Source: an uncultured Roseateles sp. (GTDB taxonomy: Bacteria; Pseudomonadota; Gammaproteobacteria; Burkholderiales; Burkholderiaceae_C). Taken from it: a stretch of 64,000 nucleotides of DNA. The stretch is from the NCBI RefSeq assembly GCF_913777145.1, contig NZ_CAJYPS010000027.1, forward strand, positions 398,734 through 462,733, written 5' to 3'. The notes under the pieces were generated by a model, which made no database searches, was not told the origin of the DNA, and worked only from the letters and a program-made list of their open reading frames with translations. Within the stretch, counting starts at the first letter, position 1. Every line of letters starts with the position of its first letter. Below, one piece after another: positions 55,184 through 64,000 of this stretch. Position numbers and translations under genes: made by a program.

Positions 55184-55957
55184 ATGGCCAAGATTTTCTG
55201 CATCGCCAACCAGAAGGGTGGCGTCGGCAAGACCACCACCACCGTCAACCTGGCCGCCGGCCTGGCCCTGATCGGCCAGCGCGTGCTGGTCGTGGACCTG
55301 GACCCCCAGGGCAACGCCACCATGGGCTCGGGCGTGGACAAGCGCAAGCTGGAGCTGTCGGTCTACGACGTGCTGCTGGAATCTGCCTCCATTGCTGAGG
55401 CCAAGGTCCACGCCGAGAAGGCCGGCTATGACGTGCTGGGCGCCAACCGCGAGCTGGCCGGCGCCGAGGTCGAACTGGTGGAGCTGGAGCGCCGCGAGGC
55501 CCGGCTCAAGGCCGCGCTGAACGCCGCCGATGCGGACTACGACTTCGTGCTGATCGACTGCCCGCCGTCGCTGTCCATGCTGACGCTGAACGGCCTGTGC
55601 AGCGCCCATGGCGTGGTCGTGCCCATGCAGTGCGAGTACTTCGCGCTGGAGGGGCTGACTGACCTGGTCAATACCATCAAGCAGATCCACGCCAACCTGA
55701 ACAACGACCTGCAGATCATCGGCCTGCTGCGCGTGATGTTCGACCCCCGCATCACGCTGCAGCAGCAGGTCAGCGAGCAGCTCAAGGCCCACTTCGGCGA
55801 CAAGGTGTTCAACAGCGTGATCCCGCGCAATGTGCGCCTGGCCGAAGCGCCCAGCTACGGCCTGCCGGGCGTGGTGTTCGACCCCAGCTCCCGCGGCGCC
55901 CAGGCCTTCATCGAGTTCGCCAAGGAAATGGTCGCCCGCATCGGGACCATGAAGTGA
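55184..55957 (+). CDS. parA: Chromosome partitioning ATPase ParA (Soj)
   Basis: This 257-aa deviant-Walker ATPase starts MAKIFCIANQKGGVGKTTT with KGGVGKTT as Walker A, VLVVDLDPQGN as A' and DFVLIDCPPSLS as Walker B. It has no N-terminal DNA-binding domain, so it is the chromosomal type. With ParB and the three upstream parS sites it segregates the origin region. A GGGGTCAG/CTGACCCC inverted repeat (55117-55124, 55164-55171) lies in the promoter gap. Confidence 0.96.
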   Translation: MAKIFCIANQKGGVGKTTTTVNLAAGLALIGQRVLVVDLDPQGNATMGSGVDKRKLELSVYDVLLESASIAEAKVHAEKAGYDVLGANRELAGAEVELVELERREARLKAALNAADADYDFVLIDCPPSLSMLTLNGLCSAHGVVVPMQCEYFALEGLTDLVNTIKQIHANLNNDLQIIGLLRVMFDPRITLQQQVSEQLKAHFGDKVFNSVIPRNVRLAEAPSYGLPGVVFDPSSRGAQAFIEFAKEMVARIGTMK

Positions 55958-56715
55958 TGAACCACGCCGGCTTGAGCGAGCTCGCGCTGCGCGCCGAACT
56001 CGCCGGCCTGGACGCCTCCGCCCCGCCCCAGCAGACCGACATTGACGGCTGGCTGATCCGCCTGTCGCCCGGCAAGGCCAAGCGCTCGCGCTGCATCAAC
56101 GCGCTGCGCGAAGGGGCACTGCCGCTGGACGATCTGCTGGCCCGCTGCCAGCGTGCCTATGACGCCGCCGGCCTGCCGCTGGCGGTGCGCGTGACCCCCT
56201 GGAGCCGGCCGGCCGACCTGGACGCCCGCCTCGCCGCCAAGGGCTGGGGCGCATTCGACGCCGCCGATGTGATGCTGCTGGAACGGCTCGTGCCCGAGCC
56301 CGCCCCGGCCGCGCTCCAGGCCCTGGAGGCGCCTGCCTACGCCGCGCTGGTGGGCGCGCTGCGCGGCTCCACGGTCACCGCCATTGCCGCCCACGCGGAG
56401 CGCATCGCCAGCGCGCCGGTGGCCTACCAGGGCTTTGCGCTGAAGGACGAGGCTGGCACCTTGCTGGCCTGCGGGCAGATGGTGGTGGCCGGCGGGCTGG
56501 TCGGGCTCTACGACATCGCGTCCGCCGTGCCGCGCCAGGGGCATGGCGAGCGCCTGTGCCGCGCGCTGCTGGCCCTCGCCCACGCCCAGGGCGCCCGCCA
56601 GGCCTATCTGCAGGTGGGCAGCGACAACGCGGTGGCCCAGCGCCTCTACGCCCGCCTGGGTTTCCGCTTCGCCTACCGCTACCACTACCGCAGCCCCGAG
56701 GCCGAACTGACATGA
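55957..56715 (+). CDS. GNAT-family N-acetyltransferase
   Basis: This 252-aa protein has a C-terminal GNAT fold (about residues 125-245) with acetyl-CoA-binding region VPRQGHGERLCRALLALAHAQGARQAYLQVGSDNAVAQRLYARLGF. The N-terminal half (TDIDGWLIRLSPGKAKRSRCIN) resembles that of GNATs acting on small substrates. The start ATG overlaps the parA stop as TGATG; an in-frame GTG one codon earlier is possible. The substrate is unknown. Confidence 0.85.
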   Translation: MNHAGLSELALRAELAGLDASAPPQQTDIDGWLIRLSPGKAKRSRCINALREGALPLDDLLARCQRAYDAAGLPLAVRVTPWSRPADLDARLAAKGWGAFDAADVMLLERLVPEPAPAALQALEAPAYAALVGALRGSTVTAIAAHAERIASAPVAYQGFALKDEAGTLLACGQMVVAGGLVGLYDIASAVPRQGHGERLCRALLALAHAQGARQAYLQVGSDNAVAQRLYARLGFRFAYRYHYRSPEAELT

Positions 56716-57215
56716 GCCTGATGCGCCTGCGCCGCCTGGCGCCCAGTGACCTGGCCGCCTTCCAGGCCTACCGCCAGGACCCCGAGGTGGGCCGCTGGCA
56801 GGGCTGGACGCCCTGGCCCGACGCCCAGGCGCTGGCCTTTCTGCAGGAGATGGCCAGCGCCCCGCTGCTGCAGCCCGGCCACTGGAGCCAGCTGGGCATT
56901 GCCGACCCGGTCAGCGACGCGCTGCTGGGCGATGTGGGCCTGTTCGTCAGTGCCGACGGCCGGGAGGCCGAGCTGGGCTTCAGCCTGGCCCGCGAGGCCC
57001 AGGGCCATGGCATCGCCAGCGCCGCGGTGCGGGCGGCGGTGCAGCTGCTGCTGGCCGACACCCCGGTGCAGGTGATCCACGCGCAGACCGACGCGCGCAA
57101 CCTCGCCTGCCTGCGCCTGCTGGAACGCCTGGGTGCGATCCAGGTCACACGCGTGGAGACCGAGTTCCGCGGCCAGCCCTGCGTGGAGTTCCGCTACGAG
57201 CTGGCGCGGCGCTGA
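56712..57215 (+). CDS. GNAT-family N-acetyltransferase (RimJ/RimL-like)
   Basis: This 167-aa protein has the RimJ/RimL-type pattern: LRRLAPSDLAAFQAYRQDPEVGRWQGWTP near the start, a central ELGFSLAREAQGHGIASAAVRAAVQ acetyl-CoA loop and ARNLACLRLLERLGAIQ. It overlaps the previous acetyltransferase gene by four bases (ATGA), so two unrelated GNATs are co-translated downstream of parA. The substrate is unknown. Confidence 0.87.
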   Translation: MSLMRLRRLAPSDLAAFQAYRQDPEVGRWQGWTPWPDAQALAFLQEMASAPLLQPGHWSQLGIADPVSDALLGDVGLFVSADGREAELGFSLAREAQGHGIASAAVRAAVQLLLADTPVQVIHAQTDARNLACLRLLERLGAIQVTRVETEFRGQPCVEFRYELARR

Positions 57216-57250
57216 AGCGCAGCAGCCGGGTAGCGCCACGAACGCCGCCC

Positions 57251-57739
57251 TCAGGCCCCCTGGAGGCGGGCGCAACGCCCCACGGCACGGGCCCGGGCCG
57301 CGAAGGCCCCGCTGAACAGGCCCAGCGCCGCGCTGACCGTGGCGATGAAGGCGGCCTGGTGCAGCAGCGGCGAGCCGGTGCCGGTTGCCATGCCCAGCGC
57401 GAACCTGCTCAGGAAGATGCCCAGCATCAGCGCCAGCGGCAGCCAGCTGCCCGGCAGGCGCACCGCCTCGCCCTCGCGGGACAGCCCGCGCGGGGCGAAC
57501 ACCGCGCCCGCCGGGCCCAGCGCGGCCGCAAAACCCAGGCCCCAGGCCAGCACCGGCAGCAGCGCGGCGCCAAAGGCCGAGGTCACGCCGTACAGCGACA
57601 GCGCCAGCATCCCCAGCGCCACGCGGGCCAGCGTGCCCGGCCGCACCAGGCGCTCACGCGACTGGCGCCAGCCCAGCGCCACCAGGGCGGCCAGGATGAC
57701 GAAGGGCCACAGGGGCAGGGAGGAGGCGGTGGTGGTCAT
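57251..57739 (-). CDS. Uncharacterised integral membrane protein
   Basis: This 162-aa protein has four to five predicted membrane helices (LWPFVILAALVALGW, ALGMLALSLYGVTSAFGAALLPVL, WLPLALMLGIFLSRFALGMA, AAFIATVSAALGLFSGAFAA). The overall pattern resembles the DUF6622-type membrane proteins, but I am not sure of this. No catalytic motif is seen. It lies opposite in strand to parA and parB, interrupting their linkage. Confidence 0.7.
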   Translation of the reverse strand: MTTTASSLPLWPFVILAALVALGWRQSRERLVRPGTLARVALGMLALSLYGVTSAFGAALLPVLAWGLGFAAALGPAGAVFAPRGLSREGEAVRLPGSWLPLALMLGIFLSRFALGMATGTGSPLLHQAAFIATVSAALGLFSGAFAARARAVGRCARLQGA

Positions 57740-57868
57740 GGCGGGCTTTCAAGGCGGGTGGCGATGGCCGCACTGTGCCCACCCGCCCTGCCCGGCCCCA
57801 GCGGCCGGCGACGAGTCGACAGCCGGGCCGGCGAATCGCCAGCGCGCGGCGCCGGCCCGCGCTGGGCC

Positions 57869-58816
57869 TCAGACCAGGCCCAGGCTTTCCTCGACGCCCA
57901 GGTGCACGTTCATGCTCTGCACCGCCGCGCCGCTGGCACCCTTGCCCAGGTTGTCCAGGCGGGCGATCAGCAGCACTTGCGTGTCGCTGGCGAACACGAA
58001 GAGGTCCACGCGGTTGGTGTCGTTGCAGGCCTGCACGTCGAAGAAGCCGCTCTCCAGCGTGGCGGCGTCGCGCAGCGGCAGCACGCGGATGAAGCGCTCG
58101 CCGGCATAGTGCGCGGCCAGCGCGGCCTGCATGGCCTCCGGCGTGGTGCCGGGCTTGAGCTGGCTCAGGTGCAGGGGCACGCTCACCGCCAGGCCCTTGT
58201 AGAAGCTGCTGACGATGGGCATGAACACCGGCGGCGTGGCCAGGCCGGTGTGGGCCATCATCTCGGGCAGGTGCTTGTGCTTGAGGCCCAGGCCATAGGG
58301 GCGCGGCGCGCTCAGCTCGGCCGGCAGCGGCTGCTGCTGGTACTCGGCGATCATGCTCTTGCCGCCGCCCGAGTAGCCGGTAATGGAGGTGGCGCTGACC
58401 GCCGCGTCGCGCGGCAGCAGGCCGGCATCCACCAGCGGACGCACCGCCAGGATGAAGGCGCTGGCATGGCAGCCCGGGTTGGCGATGCGCTTGGATGCGC
58501 GGATGGCGTCGCGCTGGCCCTGGGCCAGCTCGGGCAGACCGAAGGTCCAGCCCGGCACCGTGCGGTGCGCGGTGCTGGCGTCGATCAGGCAGGTGTTGGG
58601 ATTGGTGATCATGGCCGCGGCCTCGCGCGAGGCCGCGTCCGGCAGGCACAGGAAGGCCACGTCGGCCGCGTTCAGCAGGCGGGCGCGCTCGGCCGGGTCC
58701 TTGCGCTTGTCGGCGTCTATCTTCAGCACCTCGATGTCGCTGCGGGCCGCGAGGTACTCGTGAATCCGCAGACCCGTCGTGCCTTCCTGGCCATCCACAA
58801 ACACCTTGAACGTCAT
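57869..58816 (-). CDS. argC: N-acetyl-gamma-glutamyl-phosphate reductase, type 2
   Basis: This 315-aa enzyme of arginine synthesis reduces N-acetylglutamyl phosphate to the semialdehyde. It is the short type 2 form, with [18 protein letters not shown] as NADP loop, the catalytic Cys in [11 protein letters not shown], and SGGGKSMI and KHKHLPEM further along. The start at 58816 gives the standard beginning; longer frames upstream are not supported. It sits alone among non-arginine genes, between parA and parB. Confidence 0.94.
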   Translation of the reverse strand: MTFKVFVDGQEGTTGLRIHEYLAARSDIEVLKIDADKRKDPAERARLLNAADVAFLCLPDAASREAAAMITNPNTCLIDASTAHRTVPGWTFGLPELAQGQRDAIRASKRIANPGCHASAFILAVRPLVDAGLLPRDAAVSATSITGYSGGGKSMIAEYQQQPLPAELSAPRPYGLGLKHKHLPEMMAHTGLATPPVFMPIVSSFYKGLAVSVPLHLSQLKPGTTPEAMQAALAAHYAGERFIRVLPLRDAATLESGFFDVQACNDTNRVDLFVFASDTQVLLIARLDNLGKGASGAAVQSMNVHLGVEESLGLV

Positions 58817-58863
58817 CGCCGCTGCTCCAAGCAAAATCCAGCCGCGCAGGATAAGGGCAAACC

Positions 58864-59403
58864 ATGAACGATCACCGTGTACTGCTACTCCCCGGCTGGC
58901 AAAACTCCGGCCCCGAGCACTGGCAGACCCGCTGGGAGCGCCTGCACGGCGACACCCGCGTCGAACAGCACGACTGGCACTGGCCGCGCCGCGGCGACTG
59001 GATGGCACAGCTGGACGAGGTGCTGCTGCAGGACGATGCGCCGGCGCTGCTGGTGGCGCATTCGCTGGGCTGCCAGCTGGTGGCCAGCTGGGCCGAGCAC
59101 TCGCAGCACACGGCCCGCGTGAAGGGCGCGCTGCTGGTGGCCCCGCCCGACACCGAGCGCGAGGACATGCCGCCGCAGTTGCACAACTGGCGACCGATAC
59201 GCCGCGGCCGCCTGCCCTTCCCCAGCCTCACGGTGATCAGCAGCGACGACCCCTTCGGCGCCGCCGAGCGCAGCCTGCAGATGGCGCAGGACTGGGGCTC
59301 CAGCGTGGTGATGGCGGGGCCCCGCGGCCACCTGAACGCCGACTCCGGCCTGGGCGACTGGCCCGAGGGTCGGGTCTTGCTGCAAGGCCTGGCGCAGCGC
59401 TGA
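58864..59403 (+). CDS. RBBP9/YdeN-family serine hydrolase
   Basis: This 179-aa alpha/beta hydrolase shows [18 protein letters not shown], the nucleophile elbow [12 protein letters not shown], Asp in ISSDDPFG and the final His in [11 protein letters not shown], the pattern of the RBBP9/YdeN family. The substrate is unknown. It diverges from argC by 47 bases, and parB starts 14 bases after its stop, so the two may be co-transcribed. Confidence 0.88.
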   Translation: MNDHRVLLLPGWQNSGPEHWQTRWERLHGDTRVEQHDWHWPRRGDWMAQLDEVLLQDDAPALLVAHSLGCQLVASWAEHSQHTARVKGALLVAPPDTEREDMPPQLHNWRPIRRGRLPFPSLTVISSDDPFGAAERSLQMAQDWGSSVVMAGPRGHLNADSGLGDWPEGRVLLQGLAQR

Positions 59404-59417
59404 AGGACAATGCCGCC

Positions 59418-60323
59418 ATGGTCACCAAGAAACCCAAGGGCCTGGGGCTGGGCCTCGAAGCCCTGCTAGGCCCCAAAGTCAGCGACACGCCCGCGCCCGA
59501 GCGCGAAGGCACGCCCAGCACGCTCAAGCTCGAACAGATGCAGGCCGGCAAGTACCAGCCGCGCACCCGCATGGACGAGGGCTCGCTGTACGAGCTGGCC
59601 GAATCCATCAAGGGCCAGGGCATCATGCAGCCCATCCTGGTGCGCCCCATCGCGCCCAACGGCAGCGTGGCCTACGAGATCATCGCCGGTGAACGGCGCT
59701 TTCGTGCCGCCAAGCTGGCCGGCCTGCGCGAGGTGCCGGTGCTGGTCAAGGCGGTGCCGGACGAGTCCGCCGCCGCGATGGCGCTGATCGAGAACATCCA
59801 GCGCGAAGACCTCAACCCGCTGGAAGAGGCCCAGGGCCTGAAGCGCCTGACCGACGAGTTCGGCCTCACGCACGAGCAGGCCGCGCAGGCCGTGGGCCGT
59901 TCGCGCAGCGCCGCCAGCAACCTGCTGCGCCTGCTCAATCTGGCCGCGCCGGTGCAGAACATGCTGATGGCCGGCGACCTGGACATGGGCCATGCGCGCG
60001 CGCTGCTGCCGCTGGACGGCGCCACGCAGATCACCACGGCCAGCGAGATCGCGGCCAGGAAGCTCAGCGTGCGCGAGGCCGAGAAGCTGGTCGCCAAGAC
60101 CCAGGGCGCGGCGCGCCAGGCGCCGCTGCTGCGCGTGAAGAGCGACAAGAGCCGCGACGTGCTGCGCCTGGAAGAGGAACTCGCCGACGCGCTGGGCACG
60201 ACGGTGGAGATCCGCGTGAAGAAGCGCAGCAAGCGTGGCGAGCAAAGCGGCGAACTGGCCATCCACTTCGACTCGCTGGACGGCCTCTCCGGCCTGCTGG
60301 ACAAGCTGCGCCCGGCCGATTGA
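59418..60323 (+). CDS. parB: Chromosome partitioning protein ParB (Spo0J)
   Basis: This 301-aa protein has the basic KKPKGLGLGLEALLG start, the CTP-binding fold with GERRFRAAKLAGL and ENIQREDLNPLEEAQ, the helix-turn-helix LTHEQAAQAVGRSRSAASNLLRLLNL that reads parS, and a C-terminal dimer domain. It binds the parS sites in mnmG and rsmG and loads as a CTP-gated clamp. It is separated from parA by five genes. ATG 59418 is used; an ATG at 59410 is out of frame. Confidence 0.96.
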   Translation: MVTKKPKGLGLGLEALLGPKVSDTPAPEREGTPSTLKLEQMQAGKYQPRTRMDEGSLYELAESIKGQGIMQPILVRPIAPNGSVAYEIIAGERRFRAAKLAGLREVPVLVKAVPDESAAAMALIENIQREDLNPLEEAQGLKRLTDEFGLTHEQAAQAVGRSRSAASNLLRLLNLAAPVQNMLMAGDLDMGHARALLPLDGATQITTASEIAARKLSVREAEKLVAKTQGAARQAPLLRVKSDKSRDVLRLEEELADALGTTVEIRVKKRSKRGEQSGELAIHFDSLDGLSGLLDKLRPAD

Positions 60324-60376
60324 GCCTCGGGGCGGGCCCCCTGCCCGCCGGCAGTCAGCTTCATTACATTTCGTTC

Positions 60377-61038
<662 letters not shown>

Positions 61039-61042
<4 letters not shown>

Positions 61043-62454
61043 AGGGCGGCGCCAGCCTGCGGCGCCAGCTGCTGCTGTGGCTGCTGGCACCGCAGCTGGT
61101 GCTGTGGCTGGCCGGCGCGGCCTTCACCTACCGGCTGGCCGAGCGCTACGCCACCGAGGCGGTGGACGCCAGCCTGCTGCAGGCCACGCGCACACTGGCC
61201 CGGCAGATCAAGCCCATGGGCCACGGCCTGCTGATCGACCTGCCGCGCGCGGCCCAGGACGTGCTGGAGGCCGACCCGCGCGACAAGCTGCTCTACACGG
61301 TCAGCTCGCCGCCGGGTGAATTCATTCTCGGCAACGCGCTGCTGCCCACGCCGCCGCGCGAGCCCACGCCGGACCAGCCGCTGGTCTACGACGGCCGCAT
61401 CGACAACCCCGAGGGCCGGCAGCAGCTGCGCGTGGCCGCGCTCACGCTGATCGCCAGCGACGGCCTGGGCCCGGGCACGCGCATGCGGGTGCAGGTGGCG
61501 CGCTCCAGCGCCAACCGCGAGGAGCTGGCGCGCCGCCTGCTGCTGGACACGCTGCTGCCGCTGTCCATGCTGATGCTGGCGCTGAGCGCTCTGGTGTGGG
61601 CCGGCATACGCGCCGGCCTGGCGCCGCTGCAGGGCCTGCGCCAGGCGGTGGAGGGCCGCGCGCCCAACGACCTGCGGCCCATACAGATCAACACCGCGCC
61701 GACCGAGCTGCGCTCGCTGGCGCTGGCCATCAACCACCTGCTGGAGGCGGTGCAGACCACGGTGCAGGGCCAGCGCCGCTTCATCGCGGACGCGGCTCAC
61801 CAGCTGCGCACGCCGCTGGCCGGACTCAAGAGCCAGGCCGAGCTCGCGCTGGCCGATGCCAGCCCGGGGCCGCAGCGGGAGCGGCTGCAGCGTGTGGTGG
61901 AGGCCGCCACACGCAGCGCCCACCTGGTGGGCCAGCTGCTGAGCCTGGCGCGCGCCGAGCCCGAGGCGGTGGGCGGCCAGCGCGGCTTCGAGCCGCTGGA
62001 CCTGGCCCGCCTGGCCCGCGAGCTCACCGCCGAATGGGTGCCGCGCGCGCTGGCCGCCGGCATAGACCTGGGCATGGACGATGCCAGCGTCTGCAACGCG
62101 CAGGTGCGCGGCCAGCCCACGCTGCTGCGCGAGGCGCTGGCCAACCTGCTGGACAACGCGCTGCGCTATGCCGGCAGCGGCAGCCTGGTCACGGTGGCGG
62201 TGATGCCCGGCGAGGCCGGCCACTGGCTGCTGAGCGTCAGCGACACCGGACCCGGCCTCGCGCCCCACCTGCACCCGCAGGTGCTGGAGCGCTTCGTGCG
62301 TGCCACCCACGAGGGCACGGGCTGCGGCCTGGGCCTGGCCATCGTGCGCGAGATCGCCGAGCGCCACGGCGGCCGTGTGCGGCTCTCATCCGTCGAGCCC
62401 CATGGCCTGAGGGTGGAGCTGTTGCTACCAACCCTTGGTGTTGTTAGTTCATGA
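61039..62454 (+). CDS. Sensor histidine kinase (TctE-like)
   Basis: This 471-aa kinase has an N-terminal membrane helix (LLLWLLAPQLVLWLAGAAFTY), a periplasmic region of about 140 residues typical of the 2CSK_N domain of TctE, and a second helix near residue 165. The H-box is FIADAAHQLRTPLAGL, the N-box LANLLDNALRYAGSG and the G-box GCGLGLAIVREIAERHGG. TctE-type kinases sense extracellular carboxylates; here the next genes are for sugar uptake, so a carbohydrate-linked signal is possible. Confidence 0.92.
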
Positions 62455-62512
62455 TCTATTAAGGTAATTACCTATCTATTAACATGAACGTATCATTAAC
62501 ATTCGCGCCGCT
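62455..62512. promoter_or_regulatory. A+T-rich control region with regularly spaced repeats before the porin gene
   Basis: TCTATTAA occurs at 62455-62462 and 62475-62482, and a related TCATTAA at 62493, giving 18-20 base spacing (two helical turns). A palindrome GGTAATTACC lies at 62463-62472. This is a likely response-regulator binding array and promoter for the porin and sugar transporter genes. Confidence 0.6.
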
Positions 62513-62585
62513 AGCAAACCAAGAAAACTGCTGAGCGTCGGGCCCCGGAACTCGACGCGTCAGCGTCAAGAACCTGGAGACAACG

Positions 62586-63755
62586 ATGCAAAAGCGCTGC
62601 GGCCTCGCGATGGCCAGCCTGTTGCTGCTCGGGATGAGCGGCACTTCCCAAGCCCTGGACTGGAGCGGCTACTGGCGCGCCGGCCCGGGCCTGACCGGAC
62701 ATTCCACCAACCGTGCCTGCTACGCCCTCAACGGCGGCGTCTCGGGCATGAAGTACCGCCTCGGTAACGAGTGCGACATCTTTGGCGAGTTCATGCTCAG
62801 CCAGGATTACAAGAAGGATGGCCTTGAATACAAGGTCAACCTGATGACCAGCCACTACACCGGCAACACCGATACCGACGGCAAGGGCCTGGGCATCGAG
62901 CAGCTGTGGGCCGAGGTCAAGGGCATCGATCTGCTGCCCGAAGCCACCTTCTGGATAGGCAAGGAACGCGGCCGCCGCGGCGACGTGCACATCGTCGACA
63001 CCTTCTTTACCGAGATGAAGGGCGTGGGCGCCGGCGTGAAGGGCATCACGGCGCTGGGCGGCAAGCTGGGCGTGGCCTACTACAAGAACGACGACACGCC
63101 GGACAAGCCCGGCCACCGCATCAACGTGGAACTGCTGTCGCTGCCGGCCAACGAGGGTGGCGCGCTCAACGTGTTCACCACGGCCACCAAGGGCCAGTTC
63201 AGCGGCGGCACCACCGGCGCCGGCGTCGCGATCCGCCACGACCAGGAAAACCTGCTGGGCACCGGCCTGACCAACAACCTGTGGGTGCAATACGCCCAGG
63301 GCTCGGCTGGCCTGAACAGCAACTTCGGCGACCTCACCGCCGGCAGCAATGCCAAGGGCTGGCGCGTGGTGGAAAGCTTCAACGGCCAGATCGGCCGCGT
63401 GGGCGGCCAGGCCATGGTGCTGTTCGCCAAGGAAACCAACAAGTTCGGCCAGGACGTCACGTCCTTCTCGGTCGGCGGTCGGGTCAGCTACGGCATCAGC
63501 CGCAACTTCAAGTTCATCACCGAACTGGGCCACAGCCAGTACAAGCCCGAGGGCGGCGCCACCGCGCGTCTGGACAAGCTGACGATTGCCCCGACGCTGT
63601 CGGTGGACAACACCTTTTGGTCGCGCCCGGAGCTGCGCTTTTACGTGACCATGGCGCGCTGGAACAAGGCCGCCGGCAACGTGACCGGCAACCCCGCGCT
63701 GGCCAACGAGACCTCGGGCACCAGCGCTGGCGCGCAGGTCGAATGGTGGTTCTGA
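62586..63755 (+). CDS. LamB-like maltoporin
   Basis: This 389-aa outer-membrane protein has a signal peptide (cleavage after SQA, about residue 22) and begins [15 protein letters not shown], with [19 protein letters not shown] further in, both characteristic of LamB-type porins. It continues as an alternation of strands ([21 protein letters not shown]) and ends in VEWWF with a terminal Phe, as needed for outer-membrane insertion. It probably admits oligosaccharides. A sugar substrate-binding protein gene follows 20 bases later. Confidence 0.9.
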   Translation: MQKRCGLAMASLLLLGMSGTSQALDWSGYWRAGPGLTGHSTNRACYALNGGVSGMKYRLGNECDIFGEFMLSQDYKKDGLEYKVNLMTSHYTGNTDTDGKGLGIEQLWAEVKGIDLLPEATFWIGKERGRRGDVHIVDTFFTEMKGVGAGVKGITALGGKLGVAYYKNDDTPDKPGHRINVELLSLPANEGGALNVFTTATKGQFSGGTTGAGVAIRHDQENLLGTGLTNNLWVQYAQGSAGLNSNFGDLTAGSNAKGWRVVESFNGQIGRVGGQAMVLFAKETNKFGQDVTSFSVGGRVSYGISRNFKFITELGHSQYKPEGGATARLDKLTIAPTLSVDNTFWSRPELRFYVTMARWNKAAGNVTGNPALANETSGTSAGAQVEWWF

Positions 63756-63775
63756 CCCCCAGCCAAGGAACAACG

Positions 63776-64000
63776 ATGAAATTCACTCTGAATCTGATGG
63801 CCGCGAGCGCTGCGCTCGCGCTGAGCCTGTCGGCCCAGGCCGGCGAAGTCGAGGTGCTGCACTGGTGGACCAGCGGCGGCGAGGCCAAGGCCGCCCAGGG
63901 CCTGAAGGCCAGCCTGCAGGCCAAGGGCCACACCTGGAAGGACTTCGCGGTGGCCGGCGGCGGTGGCGACTCCGCGATGACCGTGCTGAAGAGCCGCGTG
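63776..64000 (+). CDS. Sugar ABC transporter substrate-binding protein (5' part)
   Basis: The first 75 codons are present; the gene runs off the window. A signal peptide ([22 protein letters not shown]) is followed by [22 protein letters not shown], the standard N-terminus of carbohydrate-binding proteins of the family-1 (MalE/UgpB/GtsA) type. Glucose or mannose binding proteins of pseudomonads have this same [12 protein letters not shown] lies upstream. Position after a LamB-like porin supports sugar uptake. Confidence 0.88.
   Translation, partial: MKFTLNLMAASAALALSLSAQAGEVEVLHWWTSGGEAKAAQGLKASLQAKGHTWKDFAVAGGGGDSAMTVLKSRV

Overview
The window is about 70% G+C and densely coded. It looks like a chromosomal segment of a betaproteobacterium of the order Burkholderiales, probably the Roseateles/Rubrivivax/Leptothrix side. 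Supporting traits are PEP-CTERM exported proteins, a CzcE-type metal protein, a GspA/GspB pair, PutA with an Lrp-type partner, and an origin-type block mnmG-rsmG-parA-parB carrying parS sites. This placement is inference from gene content; no marker RNA gene is present.

Layout. 1-8.7 kb: gspB/gspA (minus strand), three tandem paralogous PEP-CTERM genes, a MocR-type regulator diverging from a DUF2917-like gene, a flavoprotein and uncharacterised genes. 8.9-13.1 kb: proline catabolism (putA) diverging from an Lrp-family regulator. 13.1-15.4 kb: an A+T-richer foreign cassette with a DUF262 gene translationally coupled to a HEPN RNase-like gene, flanked by an imperfect direct repeat; this is the best candidate for an under-described defence or toxin-antitoxin system. 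15.4-20.7 kb: VOC protein, dienelactone hydrolase, ribA, and a NitT/TauT-type ABC transporter with a fused permease. 20.7-25 kb: a metal-responsive operon (czcE-like, hydrolase, response regulator, sensor kinase) preceded by a match to a CopR-type box, then a fourth PEP-CTERM gene. 25-30.4 kb: a five-gene minus-strand operon (MmcB-like protein, DUF1801, cysteine-rich protein, EamA transporter, acyl-CoA ligase) and a DUF4397 lipoprotein with a clear terminator. 30.5-39 kb: fadH, an AraC regulator, metallo-hydrolase, SRPBCC protein, DNA alkylation repair, thioredoxin-fold protein and zinc alcohol dehydrogenase. 39-42 kb: a decayed IS3-family transposase end next to a phospholipase C-like phosphoesterase with a C-terminal helical extension. 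42-49.7 kb: peptidase plus ABC-2 exporter, a five-PAS GGDEF/EAL protein, a lipoprotein and a cysteine-cluster protein. 49.7-52.4 kb: a cytochrome b-type protein with a QseBC-like two-component system.

52.4-60.3 kb is the chromosome-partitioning block: a consensus DnaA box, mnmG and rsmG (three parS sites inside the coding sequences), parA, then five other genes including argC, then parB. 60.3-64 kb: a TctDE-like two-component system, an A+T-rich repeat-bearing control region, a LamB-like porin and the start of a sugar ABC substrate-binding protein. This set reads as a regulated carbohydrate uptake locus running off the right edge.
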